From: Anderseniella sp963700885
GTDB lineage: Bacteria; Pseudomonadota; Alphaproteobacteria; Rhizobiales; Aestuariivirgaceae
Length of the DNA stretch: 64,000 bases
Reading direction: 5' to 3'
NCBI GenBank assembly: GCA_963700885.1
Contig: CAVOZJ010000032.1
Span: forward strand, 1 to 64,000
Shown: positions 37,801 through 45,466 of the stretch, in pieces
Numbering within the stretch: position 1 is the stretch's first letter
Layout: each line of letters starts with the position of its first letter
Program-made: the position numbers and the translations under genes
The notes under the pieces: generated by a model
Databases searched by the model: none
What the model was told of the DNA's origin: nothing
Seen by the model: only the letters and a program-made list of their open reading frames with translations

Positions 37801-38738
37801 GGCAGCCAGTTGTGGCCCCGCCACCGGTCACCATGGAGCCTGAACCTGAACCTGATGAAGAGGAACTGGATCCGTGGTCGCCATATGACTTCCACCCTGC
37901 ACCGTGGGCACCGCGGGTAGCAAACCCGGCCTACGAAAAACCCGCACGCGGCGAAGCTCACAACTCTGAAGTTTCAACCGCCAGTCAGGTAAACGGCGGC
38001 AGGCCACCCGGCGACTCGTCACAAGGTGCCCGGGAGGCAGCTGAAGATGCGCTGGAAACAGCTTCGCACCGGGACGGGGGCGTCGCGGCAGACATCAGGA
38101 GTTTCCGGGAGCGGTTGAATTTGAAGCCGGAACCCATGTCGACGCCTGCAGCAGCGGACCGGCCAGTGCGCAAAATCAACCCGCTGCCGAAGAGCATCCC
38201 GGATACGCCGCCCGCGCCTGCTGCACAAGCGGGACCTGTTGTGAAAAGCCGGCCCGTGGCAGCGCCAGCACCTGCTTTGGATGTAAAGTCGCAGCAGGAC
38301 AGCGAGCCTTCAGCCGAGCCAAAACCAGTAGCATCGGATCACAGGTCTGTCCCTGAAGGCGAAACCGCAGTGCCGCCGAAACCAGTGGCGGAAATCGATC
38401 CCGGGTTGAAAGGCGGATCTGAAAAGCCTATTGCGCATGATCCGGCTGTAACATCCCAGCAAGGAGAAAAACCTGCAACTGAAAGGCAGGCGCCAACGCC
38501 CGCAACGCCTGACAGCGTGGCTGCAGCACAAGGTACAGGTGGAGCCAGGGAAGAGGTTGCGAGCGGTACAAGCCGCACCGCTGCCGGTGCAAAGGATGAC
38601 AAGACCGGCACGGACCCGCGCGGCAACCAGAAAGCACCCCAAAAACCCAAGAAATCCAGGGCAACAAAAAAACAATCTGCCAGGAAGGCTACGGCCGGAA
38701 AAAAACGCACCGCGGCCAGGAAGACAGGATCAGGATGA
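34833..38738 (+). CDS. 7TM-PAS-GGDEF-EAL protein with long Pro/Ala and histone-like tail
   Basis: About 1300 residues; ATG at 34833 (a GTG two codons earlier is possible). An N-terminal helix or signal (about 8-28), a periplasmic region to about 190, then seven membrane helices (about 195-410). Next a PAS-like domain (about 430-545), a GGDEF domain (about 555-710) whose signature is degenerate (RMPGDQF), so cyclase activity is unlikely, and an intact EAL domain (about 715-970) with EALVRLR, DDFGTGYSS, KVDRSF and AEGVET. It should hydrolyse c-di-GMP. The last 330 residues are low complexity, Pro/Ala/Glu-rich, ending in a Lys/Ala/Arg tail (KKSRATKKQSARKA, KKRTAARK) like histone H1 or AlgP. That tail is unusual for this class. 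Confidence 0.88.
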   Translation: MPSWRVTIAAWVGFCIVLIVSTAGVLAQDSGQVVRADFPASHIDVVPFLGAVQSDKKQVVIQLPANSAGQSESMNLQATGAGPHYRWAIFTTANPSTVERELVIDAARQSFPGSGIASPSYSSSRISAASSSRSVTLRRLNIPDRDAFAFTVPPQTSLTVALELSEVGVSGVRLWQRSAFDHNAYRQALYRGIVLGMAMLAVVVITCLVLLSPQIVFPLSMIFALPAVGFITLETGQLEAALGAVLPPVLVPRHEVLSAIIEALMMAGVMFMGVTIMRTRRQLPTLSGLLIFAGGAGIALAAYALIEPVLVKQIVRVGFALGVVTVLAASAFLAYRGGVRAKSSLMVWILLGLWTAAASYIAIMRPPSELASPVLVGGLALVLVALAFILAYFAFSSVLNPEQDALEAERNALALASASQVVWDFEPGDKSFFVGAELEKVLGYEDGSLDNTDAKSWLALIHPNDHNTYFSALEVAKLRGNQHFDLQLRVRHADGRYRWYSLKGSSLPNGSETGLRLTGVLSNSSQQRNSQNRLLSDAIFDVVTGLPNYALYLDRLSQATNRAISNAELNLSILIVDIDRFNVVNDRLGQEIGDSLLKTIARRIEKLLPATSSLARMPGDQFAVILENSAQQDVMERAIIFVDKVRHAVSQPVRVPPNEIYLTCCVGVAHWDSKMGSADVFHRCADTALFEAKTRGKDKVAFYKPGMLNEATSGSLGVEDLQIALQERSFELLYQPIMRLSDRQLAGFEALVRLRKPDGEILEPSSFLPLAERCGLIGEIGAFVLTESARQLGVWQRMFTPAQPVFVAVNVSSSQLSGPRLLHLARTVLSREELVPGSLKLEITETMVMENPELSLQMLDRLKALGIGLSCDDFGTGYSSLSYLRRLPFDTLKVDRSFLQAGLETDRGSVILDAIILLAHDLGLQVVAEGVETRAQLDHLVTLECDLAQGFLIGEPIDAQQVLAALGAPSRETASSQSGIAALWNRLTRRQPVVAPPPVTMEPEPEPDEEELDPWSPYDFHPAPWAPRVANPAYEKPARGEAHNSEVSTASQVNGGRPPGDSSQGAREAAEDALETASHRDGGVAADIRSFRERLNLKPEPMSTPAAADRPVRKINPLPKSIPDTPPAPAAQAGPVVKSRPVAAPAPALDVKSQQDSEPSAEPKPVASDHRSVPEGETAVPPKPVAEIDPGLKGGSEKPIAHDPAVTSQQGEKPATERQAPTPATPDSVAAAQGTGGAREEVASGTSRTAAGAKDDKTGTDPRGNQKAPQKPKKSRATKKQSARKATAGKKRTAARKTGSG

Positions 38739-38776
38739 TTGTTGCATGACGGTCACAAACGGCAATTCATGGTATG

Positions 38777-39364
38777 TCAGGCGTTGCCGAAATGACCGCC
38801 CAGCAACATGGCCTCATTGACACCGATGCGGGCCAGGGCCGACTGGTATTTACTGTCCAGATCACTGTCGAACAGCAATCCCTCATCCGCCTCACAATGC
38901 AACCATCCGTTTCGACGAAATTCACTTTCCAGTTGTCCCGGTCCCCAACCGGTATATCCCAGTGCCAGTAGCGATTTACGAGGTCCCTCACCACGTGCAA
39001 TGGCCCGCAGTACGTCAAGTGTCGCCGTCAATCCGATATTGCCGTCTACTCCCAACGTGCTTTCAGCACTGAAATAGTCCCTGGAGTGCAACACAAACCC
39101 ACGACTGGTCTCGACAGGGCCACCCTGCAGGACACGCGTAGCGGCGATGCTTTCGGGCAGGCGAATAGCATCGTCATTCTCCACCAGGTCCAGCCGCGCC
39201 AGAAGACCGCCAAAGGACAGGCTGTCGACTTCATGGTTGACGACCAGCCCCATGGCTCCATCCTTGGAATGGGCGCACACAAATATTACGGCGCGTTCGA
39301 AGCGATCATCACTGATGCCGGGCATCGCGATCAACATCTTACCATCAAGGTACTGCTCAGTCAT
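38777..39364 (-). CDS. YqgE/AlgH family protein (UPF0301)
   Basis: 195 residues from the ATG at 39364; an upstream TTG start adds an uncharacteristic peptide. Family signatures: GKMLIAMPGISDDRFERAV, GAMGLVVNH, GGPVETSRGFVLHS and ALGYTGWGPGQLE. Named after AlgH, a regulator of alginate synthesis in Pseudomonas, but biochemical function is unknown. Convergent with the preceding EAL gene. Confidence 0.93.
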   Translation of the reverse strand: MTEQYLDGKMLIAMPGISDDRFERAVIFVCAHSKDGAMGLVVNHEVDSLSFGGLLARLDLVENDDAIRLPESIAATRVLQGGPVETSRGFVLHSRDYFSAESTLGVDGNIGLTATLDVLRAIARGEGPRKSLLALGYTGWGPGQLESEFRRNGWLHCEADEGLLFDSDLDSKYQSALARIGVNEAMLLGGHFGNA

Positions 39365-39507
39365 CCGGGCTGGTTCCCAAGGCCTGCTGTTCACCTGGTA
39401 GAATAACACCTCCAATGATATTCGGGCAAATGCCGATATGCCAATTCTCGCATTAATTTGATAGCGGTTTAATGGAAGATATACCGAGTTTGGTGCTAGA
39501 TGAACTC

Positions 39508-40344
39508 ATGAAAACAATTCGTACCGTTATCCTGGTTGCAGCCGTCGCCGCGGCAATGGTAGCAGCATCTGGCCTGACAAATGCCGGTGATGAAGCAACG
39601 GGCAGGTTTTCCTCGCCCTACACCTCGTTGCGGCTTTTGAATGCCGGCAAGCAGTCTGATGTCTGGAGCAGCGGAATTTACATAACGATGCAGAACGGCT
39701 GGAAAACCTACTGGCGTGTGCCCGGAGATGCCGGAGTGCCGCCCAGTTTTGACTGGTCAGATTCCGGAAATGTTGAGTCAGTAAAGGTGATGATGCCATT
39801 GCCCCACCGCTTCATGGACGAAAATGGCGAGGGCATCGGATACAAGAGCGAAGTGGTTTTCCCGGTTGATGTGAAACTTCGCGACCCGTCCAAACCCGCC
39901 ATCCTATCCCTGAAAATGTCCTACGCTGTGTGTAATGATATTTGTGTGCCGGTTCAGGCTGAGGTGAAGCTCGACATTGGGGCAAGGTCTGTCTCTGACT
40001 CGGACAAGTTCCGTCTCCGGGTGGCGCGAGCTGCCGTGCCTGTCAAATTTGGCGCAGACCGTCTTTCAGTCGTGTCTCTCAGGCAGATTGAACTGGATGG
40101 CAGGAAATCCCTGGAAATATCGCTCAGGGGTATACAATCGCCCTCTGAAGCCGACATTTTTATTGAGGCAGACGGGAATTCCTACTTTCGCAAACCTGAA
40201 CTGGTCGACCAGTCAGATGAGATGACAACATGGCGGATTGCGATAGACAGTATTGGCGGTCAGGGCACGCTTGCCGGAAAATCCGTCCGCCTCACGATTG
40301 CAGATGGTGAAACGGGTCTTGTTCATGAAGGTGTGCTGCAGTAG
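39508..40344 (+). CDS. Exported DsbD N-terminal-domain-like protein
   Basis: 278 residues from the ATG at 39508, where a clear signal peptide starts (MKTIRTVILVAAVAAAMVAA, cleaved near TNA-GDE). The mature protein matches the immunoglobulin-like N-terminal domain of DsbD/ScsB (NGWKTYWRVPGDAG, DIKLRDPS-like strand) with the Cys pair in AVCNDICVPVQ. The membrane and thioredoxin domains of DsbD are absent, so it may pass reducing equivalents to or from another membrane partner. A DsbA homologue is encoded at 49085. Confidence 0.82.
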   Translation: MKTIRTVILVAAVAAAMVAASGLTNAGDEATGRFSSPYTSLRLLNAGKQSDVWSSGIYITMQNGWKTYWRVPGDAGVPPSFDWSDSGNVESVKVMMPLPHRFMDENGEGIGYKSEVVFPVDVKLRDPSKPAILSLKMSYAVCNDICVPVQAEVKLDIGARSVSDSDKFRLRVARAAVPVKFGADRLSVVSLRQIELDGRKSLEISLRGIQSPSEADIFIEADGNSYFRKPELVDQSDEMTTWRIAIDSIGGQGTLAGKSVRLTIADGETGLVHEGVLQ

Positions 40345-40396
40345 TTTTCGTTTATATTGCCTATTATCCAAACCCACCTAATCAAGTGAGTGATCC

Positions 40397-40882
40397 ATGA
40401 GCATTTCTGTTGGCGATAAACTGCCTGACGCAACCTTCCTGACCATGACTGCTGAAGGCCCCACCCAGATGAGTACGGCGGACGTGTTTGACGGTCGCAA
40501 GGTTGTTTTGTTTGCCGTGCCGGGGGCATTTACTCCAACGTGTCACATGAAACATCTTCCGGGATTTGTGACCCATGCGGCCGAACTGAAATCCAAAGGC
40601 GTGGACTCAATCGCCTGTGTGTCCGTGAACGACGTGTTTGTATTGAATGCCTGGGCAGATCAGACCGGTTCCAGGGACGTCCTGACTTTCCTGGCCGATG
40701 GCAGTGCGGACTTTACCAGGGCAATTGGCATGGAACTGGACGCATCCGGCGTTGGACTGGGTCTTCGCTCCAAGCGTTATGCCATGCTGGTCGATGACCG
40801 GGTGGTCAAGGTGATGAACGTGGAAGAGGTGGCAAGCTCGGCGGAAGCGTCAAGTGCAGAAAAGATCCTCGCCGCGATGTAG
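40397..40882 (+). CDS. Peroxiredoxin, Prx5 type
   Basis: 161 residues. The peroxidatic Cys is in PGAFTPTCHMKHLPGF (about residue 49), with the Arg of the active site in RSKRYAMLVDD. It reduces hydrogen peroxide and organic peroxides with glutathione/glutaredoxin or thioredoxin. No fused glutaredoxin domain. Transcript ends near the palindrome at 40950-40980. Confidence 0.95.
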   Translation: MSISVGDKLPDATFLTMTAEGPTQMSTADVFDGRKVVLFAVPGAFTPTCHMKHLPGFVTHAAELKSKGVDSIACVSVNDVFVLNAWADQTGSRDVLTFLADGSADFTRAIGMELDASGVGLGLRSKRYAMLVDDRVVKVMNVEEVASSAEASSAEKILAAM

Positions 40883-40891
40883 TATCAGACC

Positions 40892-40949
40892 GGCATGAGT
40901 TCTCTTGAACCCGTAAAGTCGAACTGGCACTGTGGAGTCGTTCAGTTTT
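40892..40949 (+). repeat. Dispersed 58-bp repeat, copy 2
   Basis: Ungapped partner of 16863-16920 (43 of 58 identical). Shared TGAACCC, AAGT, CTGGCACT, TGGA and GTTCAGT blocks. Here it is immediately followed by a palindrome. Confidence 0.55.
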
Positions 40950-40980
40950 ATGGATTTTGATTGGATCAATCAAAAGCCAT
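40950..40980. terminator. Palindrome after the peroxiredoxin gene
   Basis: ATGG-A-TTTTGATTG, spacer GAT, then the complementary CAATCAAAA-G-CCAT: a 13-bp stem with one mismatch. Convergent genes peroxiredoxin and rnhA both end here, so it may terminate both. Same core as the palindromes at 5096 and 30031. Confidence 0.55.
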
Positions 40981-41042
40981 TCTGATCCAGCAATCACTCA
41001 GATTACCAGCTTGAGGTTCGCAGCAATATTGTGCCTTGGGTG

Positions 41043-41483
41043 TTATCTTGCCTTGTATGGCGCCATGCCTGTGCGCGCCAGTTCGTCAGCACGTTCGTTT
41101 TCCGGATTGTCCGCATGACCTTTCACCCAGTGCCAGTCAATGTCATGCGGTTGCAGGGCCGCCTGCAGGGCCTGCCATAGTTCAGCATTCTTGACCGGCT
41201 TTTTTGCCGACGTGCGCCAGCCATTGCGCTGCCAGGCCTGAATCCACTTGGTAATTCCGTCACGCAGGTACACCGAGTCTGTGTATAAATCGATCTTGCA
41301 AGGCCATTTCAGGGCGTTCAGCGCTTCAATTGCTGCCTGCAGTTCCATACGGTTGTTGGTGGTTTCAGTTTCACCTCCATACAGTTCCTTGCGATTCTTG
41401 CCGTGCACGAGGATTGCTCCCCAGCCGCCCGGTCCGGGGTTTCCCGAACATGCGCCGTCGGTATAGATGGTGACGTCGGTCAA
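41043..41483 (-). CDS. rnhA: Ribonuclease HI
   Basis: 146 residues. All four catalytic acids are in place: YTDGACSGNPGPGG (Asp), MELQAAIEAL (Glu), YTDSVYLRDGI (Asp) and ADELA (Asp), plus the His in KGHADNPEN. It removes RNA from RNA-DNA hybrids. It follows ispH directly with 29 bp between. In many Hyphomicrobiales thrB sits between these two genes; it is absent here. Confidence 0.97.
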   Translation of the reverse strand: MTDVTIYTDGACSGNPGPGGWGAILVHGKNRKELYGGETETTNNRMELQAAIEALNALKWPCKIDLYTDSVYLRDGITKWIQAWQRNGWRTSAKKPVKNAELWQALQAALQPHDIDWHWVKGHADNPENERADELARTGMAPYKAR

Positions 41484-41512
41484 GTGGCTTCAAACCCTGT
41501 CTGGAAGGCGGC

Positions 41513-42502
41513 TCAGGACGCTGCGCGCACAGGGGCGCCCGGTTCGCCTTCACGGCGAAGTTGCCGAGGTAACTTGAACTCGACATTCTCGTCTTTGGTC
41601 TTGACGGTTTCAACACTGACATTGAACCGTTCGCGGAATGCATCAACCACTTCGTTGACCAGTACTTCAGGTGCCGACGCACCTGCGGTAATGCCCAGGG
41701 TCCTGATGCCGCCCATGACCGACCAGTCAATTTCCGAGGCGCGCTGTACCAGCATGGAACGGCTGCATCCGGCCGTTCTGGCAACCTCGACCAGGCGCTG
41801 CGAGTTGGAACTGTTGGGCGCACCGACTACCAGAACCATGTCGCATTTGTCAGCAATTGACTTGACCGATTCCTGACGGTTGGTCGTGGCATAGCAGATG
41901 TCTTCCTTGTGCGGTCCGTGAATGCGGGGGAATTTTTTCTCCAGTGCCTCGATGATACCGCGTGTGTCATCTACCGACAGGGTGGTTTGGGTGATGTAGG
42001 CGAGTTTGCCGGCATCCCTCGGTGAAAAGGCGGCAACATCTGCTTCGTCTTCCACCAGCGTGATGGCGCCATCCGGCAACTGCCCCATGGTGCCGATGAC
42101 TTCCGGGTGGCCCTCATGGCCAATCAACACAATTTCATAACCGTCCTGAAAATGCCGCGACGCCTCCATGTGTACCTTTGATACCAGCGGGCAGGTTGCA
42201 TCGAGGTAGAACATGTTGCGGGTCCTGGCGGCTTCGGGCACTGACTTGGGTACACCATGCGCGGAAAATATCACTGGACGGTCACCGTCGGGAACTTCAT
42301 CGAGTTCCTCGACGAAAATGGCGCCTTTTTGCTTCAGGTCTTCCACGACGTACTTGTTGTGCACGATCTCGTGGCGCACGTAGACGGGTTTTCCGTGCAA
42401 CTCCAGGGCGCGTTCAACGATATCGATGGCGCGTACAACACCGGCACAAAAGCCGCGCGGGGCCGCAAGATAAACCTTAAGGTCGGGAAGCTGGTTGGTC
42501 AT
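41513..42502 (-). CDS. ispH: 4-hydroxy-3-methylbut-2-enyl diphosphate reductase
   Basis: 329 residues from the ATG at 42502 (starts MTNQLPDLKVYLAAPRGFCAGV). The three [4Fe-4S] cysteines lie in GFCAGVVRAID, DATCPLVSKVH and the SRSMLVQ-preceding TAGC segment; the catalytic Glu/Thr-Asn-Arg-Gln motif (TTNRQ) is present. Last step of the MEP pathway, giving IPP and DMAPP. Earlier in-frame ATGs at 42517 and 42547 are possible starts. Confidence 0.95.
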   Translation of the reverse strand: MTNQLPDLKVYLAAPRGFCAGVVRAIDIVERALELHGKPVYVRHEIVHNKYVVEDLKQKGAIFVEELDEVPDGDRPVIFSAHGVPKSVPEAARTRNMFYLDATCPLVSKVHMEASRHFQDGYEIVLIGHEGHPEVIGTMGQLPDGAITLVEDEADVAAFSPRDAGKLAYITQTTLSVDDTRGIIEALEKKFPRIHGPHKEDICYATTNRQESVKSIADKCDMVLVVGAPNSSNSQRLVEVARTAGCSRSMLVQRASEIDWSVMGGIRTLGITAGASAPEVLVNEVVDAFRERFNVSVETVKTKDENVEFKLPRQLRREGEPGAPVRAAS

Positions 42503-42623
42503 GGCCACTGGTTCCATTCTTAGCAGAGACTTCACATTGGGGTACATGGGAGGCCGCAGGCACTCTTGTCAAGTTTCCCTCTGGTCGCACAACCCATGGT
42601 TTCCTGTCACTGTAAGACCAACC

Positions 42624-42667
42624 CCCGTACCTGGGAAAGGGCCGGGGCCTCGACAACCCGGTACGGG
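42624..42667 (-). terminator. Hairpin between the Fo operon and ispH
   Basis: CCCGTACC(T)GGG at 42624-42635 pairs with CCCGGTACGGG at 42657-42667, an 11-bp stem with one bulge. It lies 10 bp after the atpF stop on the minus strand and probably ends the Fo operon. No U-run follows, so termination efficiency is uncertain. Confidence 0.55.
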
Positions 42668-42676
42668 CAGAGTTGA

Positions 42677-43163
42677 TCAGTTCAGCTGTTTGCGAACCGC
42701 CGCGATGGATTCGTCTATGAGGCCGGAGGCCGTTGTACCTTTGACTTCGGCTGCCAGCAACCGGCTTGCAGCTTCGATGGCCAGATCAGCCGCTGCAGCG
42801 CGGACATCCTTGATGGCAGCGGCTTCCGCCTGAACGATCTTCTGCTCGGCCAGACGGCTGCGGCGCTCGATCTGTTCCTGCATCTTGCGGCGGGCCTCCT
42901 CGCCATAAATTTCAGCTTCACGCCTGGCCAGTGCAACAATCTTTTCTGCATCTGCCTGGGCTTCAATCTTCTTGCGCTCGTAGTCAGCCAGTACCGCCTG
43001 AGCTTCCTCGCGCAGACGCCTTGCCTCGTCCAGTTCATGCTTGAATGGCATCAGCGCGCTCATCAAGCGCCCTGGCGACCATGCCGGGCACTTTCAGATA
43101 GACGAGCAACACCAGAAACAGGACAAAGGAAACACCGACCCAGAAATCAGGTTGACTCAACAT
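42677..43163 (-). CDS. atpF: ATP synthase Fo subunit b, one frameshift
   Basis: Corrected length 161 residues. From the ATG at 43163: MLSQPDFWVGVSFVLFLVLL is the membrane helix and start of a normal b subunit; the helical stalk follows (ARRLREEAQAVLADYE). The two parts are in different frames. Removing the base at 43037 turns the premature stop into DAIQAELDEARRL, which restores the expected sequence. It forms the peripheral stalk together with b'. The insertion is probably a sequence error. Confidence 0.92.
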
Positions 43164-43172
43164 GACTGCACC

Positions 43173-43658
43173 TTAACCCTTTTCAGCGGACGATACCGCC
43201 GATGAAATTGCGGCTTTTGTGGGCGCCTTCCCCAGAAGTTCCGTCACAATGGCAGCAGTTGTCTCCTGCGCAATTCCCGAAACCTGGGCCATCGCCGCGT
43301 CACGTGCTTTGGCAATCGCTACTTCGGCTTCCGCCAGCTTCCTGGAAAGACGCTCGTCAAGCGCTGTGGCTTCCCGGTTGATTTCAGCAGTCATTTTTGC
43401 GCGGTTTTCGCTGACGATGACGTGGGCATTGGCGCGTGCTTCTGCCAGCGCTGCCTCGTAGCTGTCTATGGCTTTCTCGGTATCTGCCTTGAGCCGCGAA
43501 GCTTCAGCGATGTCAGTTGCTATACGGCCATGGCGTTGCTCAATCATGCTGCCGATTTTGGGAATCGCCAAGCGTGAAATGATGTAGTAGAGCGCACCAA
43601 AGGTGATTGCCAGCCAGATAAGCTGTGGCAGAAAATCTGCTGCAATGAGTTGCGGCAT
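43173..43658 (-). CDS. ATP synthase Fo subunit b'
   Basis: 161 residues from the ATG at 43658 with AGGAG. N-terminal membrane helix (LPQLIWLAITFGALYYII) and a long charged helix (IGSMIEQRHGRIATDIAEAS). A second b-type gene next to atpF is characteristic of alphaproteobacteria, where b and b' form a heterodimeric stalk. Nine bp separate it from atpF. Confidence 0.95.
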   Translation of the reverse strand: MPQLIAADFLPQLIWLAITFGALYYIISRLAIPKIGSMIEQRHGRIATDIAEASRLKADTEKAIDSYEAALAEARANAHVIVSENRAKMTAEINREATALDERLSRKLAEAEVAIAKARDAAMAQVSGIAQETTAAIVTELLGKAPTKAAISSAVSSAEKG

Positions 43659-43742
43659 TTTGCCGGTCTCCTGTCTGACCGCCAGGCGTGGCGGCCCCAC
43701 CGGACCGGACAGGCCACATCCGGCGGGATTGCTTGCGAAATA

Positions 43743-43970
43743 CTAGACGCCGAACAGCAGAATAAAGCTGATCAGCAGGCCGAACAGGCCTGTTGCTTCA
43801 GCGAGCGCGAAGCCGATGAACAGGTTGGTTCGCTGGCTGTCAGCTGCTGCCGGGTTGCGAAGCGCACCCTGCAGATAGCTGCCGAAGATGTTACCGATGC
43901 CAACACCGGCACCGGCCATTGCAACAGCGGCGATACCTGCGCCAATCAGTTTTGCTGCTTCAGGTTCCAT
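43743..43970 (-). CDS. atpE: ATP synthase Fo subunit c
   Basis: 75 residues, two membrane helices forming a hairpin. The proton-carrying carboxylate is Glu in FALAEATGLFGLLI (helix 2), and the loop has the conserved R-N-P (ALRNPAA). The rotor ring subunit; no Na+-binding residues are evident, so H+ is the likely ion. Confidence 0.97.
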   Translation of the reverse strand: MEPEAAKLIGAGIAAVAMAGAGVGIGNIFGSYLQGALRNPAAADSQRTNLFIGFALAEATGLFGLLISFILLFGV

Positions 43971-44020
43971 TGTATAAACTCCCGTTTTAGTGATGTAATT
44001 GAAAGATTAAGAACGATAGA

Positions 44021-44798
44021 TCAGTGGCTCGGGTGCATTGCATCGTTGATGTACATGCACGAAAGGATAGCGAAGATGAATGCCTGCAGGAAGGCCACGA
44101 GGAACTCCAGTCCGGTGAATCCGACCATTACCGCCAGGGGGACAAAACCTCCTGCCCATCCCAGTGCCACGACGAATGCGGCAAACACTTTCAGCATGGT
44201 ATGACCCGCCATCATGTTGGCAAACAGACGAACCGACAGGCTGACCGGACGCGACAGGTAGGAAATGATTTCTATTGGTACCAGCAAAGGCAACATAACC
44301 GCCGGCGTTCCCGATGGTGCGAACAGTTTCAGATAACCAAGGCCGTTCTTGTAAAAACCATAGGCGGTCGCCCCGAGCCAGACCGTGGCGGCAAGGGCGA
44401 ACGTGACGATGATATGGCTGGTCACGGTAAACGGGTGCAGAATGACGGGTAACGTGAACAGGCCAAGCATGTTGGCGCCGAGGATGAAGCAGAACAGCGT
44501 CAGTATGAACGGGAAGAACTTGCGCCCTTCATCTCCCATGGTGTCGCGAACCATGTTTGAGATGAATTCATAGATTAATTCGCGCAACCGACTGCAGCCG
44601 GCCCGGTACAATGCGCTTGCTGCCCACCAGGAACAGTGCAGATACGGCTGCAACCGTCAGCACCATCCACAGGCTTGAATTGGTGAACGACGCATCAATG
44701 CCACCGAACTTGATCGGAATGATGCGGACAATCTCGAACTGATGCATCGGGTCGAGCGCTAGCCCGCCTTCGCTGCCGTGTGAAGTATTACTGGCCAC
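44021..44798 (-). CDS. atpB: ATP synthase Fo subunit a, one frameshift
   Basis: Corrected length 258 residues from the GTG at 44798 (AGAGGGG upstream). N-terminal DPMHQFEIVRIIPIKFGG is followed by helix 1 (WMVLTVAAVSALFLV). The frame breaks near 44582: removing one base of CGCGC restores GRLQSVAELIYEFISNMVRD. The essential Arg of helix 4 is in SVRLFANMMAGHT. It provides the proton half-channels. Disruption of this essential gene by one base again points to a sequence error. Confidence 0.92.
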
Positions 44799-44866
44799 GC
44801 ATCCAGCCCCTCTTTTATTCTGTCGGCCTGATTGCCGCACCCGGCGGTAATCGCCGGTTCAAAACG

Positions 44867-45223
44867 TCAATCATCGTCATCTTCGATTACCGATGGCAAT
44901 TCGGACCTGGAAACAGATCCGTCACCGCCACTGGATTGCGTGATCCTATAAACGTTCATGACGCCTGCAGCAACACCCAGAAAGAAGAACATGATGAGAA
45001 ACCACGGCTTGCTGTCCAGCCATTTGTCGAGACCCCAGCCTATGGCAACACCGACAACCACCGCTGCCACCAGCTCTGTGGTAATCCGGAAAGCAAATCC
45101 AAGTGCATTGGACTGCCGTTGCCTGGGCCTGCTGCGCTCGTCTACAGAGACTTGCGCCTTTTTCAGACGGTCTCCAAGTTTCTCAAGCCGCTCGGGCGAT
45201 TGTCTTTCACGATCGCCGCCCAT
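44867..45223 (-). CDS. atpI: ATP synthase protein I
   Basis: 118 residues: charged N-terminal region (LEKLGDRLKKAQ), two membrane helices (TTELVAAVVVGVAIGWGL and FLIMFFFLGVAAGVMNVY) and an acidic C-terminal tail. AtpI/AtpZ-type proteins assist Fo assembly or Mg/Ca transport and are typically first in the Fo operon, as here, with atpB starting about 68 bp later. Confidence 0.9.
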   Translation of the reverse strand: MGGDRERQSPERLEKLGDRLKKAQVSVDERSRPRQRQSNALGFAFRITTELVAAVVVGVAIGWGLDKWLDSKPWFLIMFFFLGVAAGVMNVYRITQSSGGDGSVSRSELPSVIEDDDD

Positions 45224-45285
45224 GCACCTGCTCCTGAAGGTATTGAGGCAGTTTCAGGATCACAAAACCCCTAAAACCGGGCCGG

Positions 45286-45314
45286 ATAATAGGTTTGGGC
45301 CCATCTGGTGTCAA
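45286..45314 (-). promoter_or_regulatory. Sigma-70 promoter of the Fo ATP synthase operon
   Basis: On the minus strand TTGACA (45309-45314), a 17-bp spacer and TATTAT (45286-45291). It lies 62 bp upstream of the atpI start. The match to consensus is close (-35 perfect, -10 five of six), so this is a confident housekeeping promoter. Confidence 0.75.
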
Positions 45315-45466
45315 GTTAGTCTTTTGGTATTTAAGCATCTGATATGACTTGGTTTTATTGCAATTCTGCAGTATGCGGCAATTCGCCTTGAACAGGCAGC
45401 GCTGCAAATTCATCTCAAAGGGCCAGACCGGCACCACAAAAACGATAGTCAACGGGTCCAAAAGGT

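Noticed and set aside
43037..44582. Split atpB and atpF as genuine separate genes
   Set aside because: Each half is incomplete for a known subunit and removing a single base gives proteins of exactly normal length.
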